Positions 6,090 through 6,093 of a stretch of DNA of 6,093 nucleotides are shown here, piece by piece. This stretch comes from Leptotrichia sp. oral taxon 215 (GTDB lineage: Bacteria > Fusobacteriota > Fusobacteriia > Fusobacteriales > Leptotrichiaceae). The translations under genes were made by a program, and so were the position numbers. Under the pieces are notes generated by a model. The model saw nothing but the letters and a program-made list of their open reading frames with translations, did not search any database and was not told where the DNA came from. The stretch is taken from the NCBI GenBank assembly GCA_905371725.1, contig CAJPML010000071.1:1-6093 (forward strand), in the 5' to 3' direction. How positions within the stretch are numbered: position 1 is the first letter of the stretch; every line of letters begins with the position of its first letter.

Positions 6090-6093
6090 TCAT

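Noticed and set aside
1..6093. Hidden defence system, mobile element, CRISPR array or tRNA
   Set aside because: All substantial coding space is taken by recognised metabolic and transport genes. No spaced direct repeats, terminal inverted repeats, transposase motifs or cloverleaf sequence were seen on reading both strands.

Overview
The window is an AT-rich, low-GC bacterial segment with six complete protein genes, strong AGGAGG-type ribosome binding sites and A/T-tract intergenic DNA. Protein flavour (a NadR without the DNA-binding domain, a lipoprotein-type siderophore-family binding protein with a Lys-rich mature chain) and base composition fit a member of the Fusobacteriota such as Leptotrichia. 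That assignment is from recognition, not from a search, and a low-GC Firmicute is not excluded. No mobile element, CRISPR array, tRNA, rRNA or toxin/defence gene is visible.

Layout. Bases 1-154 hold an extended -10 promoter and leader for nadR. Bases 155-1243 (+) encode a bifunctional NadR (NMN adenylyltransferase / ribosylnicotinamide kinase). Bases 1244-1447 are a convergent gap dominated by an 84-bp inverted-repeat element that can terminate transcription in both directions. Bases 4443 down to 1448 (-) are a three-gene ABC importer operon of the Fe-siderophore/heme/B12 superfamily: permease, ATPase (coupled by an ATGA overlap), then lipoprotein binding protein (18-nt gap). Bases 4444-4762 are a non-coding AT-rich gap with a candidate promoter and a dyad operator for the importer. 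Bases 6032 down to 4763 (-) are a two-gene unit: a PHP-family histidinol-phosphatase-like phosphoesterase, then a small VOC/glyoxalase-fold metalloprotein, driven by a promoter at 6061-6089.

Function. The importer is complete in itself: an outer-face lipoprotein captures the ligand, a permease homodimer (only one permease gene is present) moves it, and an ATPase dimer powers transport. Its substrate cannot be fixed from sequence. The leader shows no cobalamin riboswitch, and a dyad over the predicted start site hints at repressor control, so an iron, heme or other metal-complex ligand is favoured over B12. nadR feeds NAD salvage from nicotinamide riboside and is an independent unit. The PHP/VOC pair looks like small-molecule housekeeping. 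Overall this is a fairly ordinary chromosomal region. The points that deserve a second look are the degenerate ATP-binding motif in NadR's adenylyltransferase domain, the folded 3' element at 1328-1411, and the importer's operator and unknown ligand.
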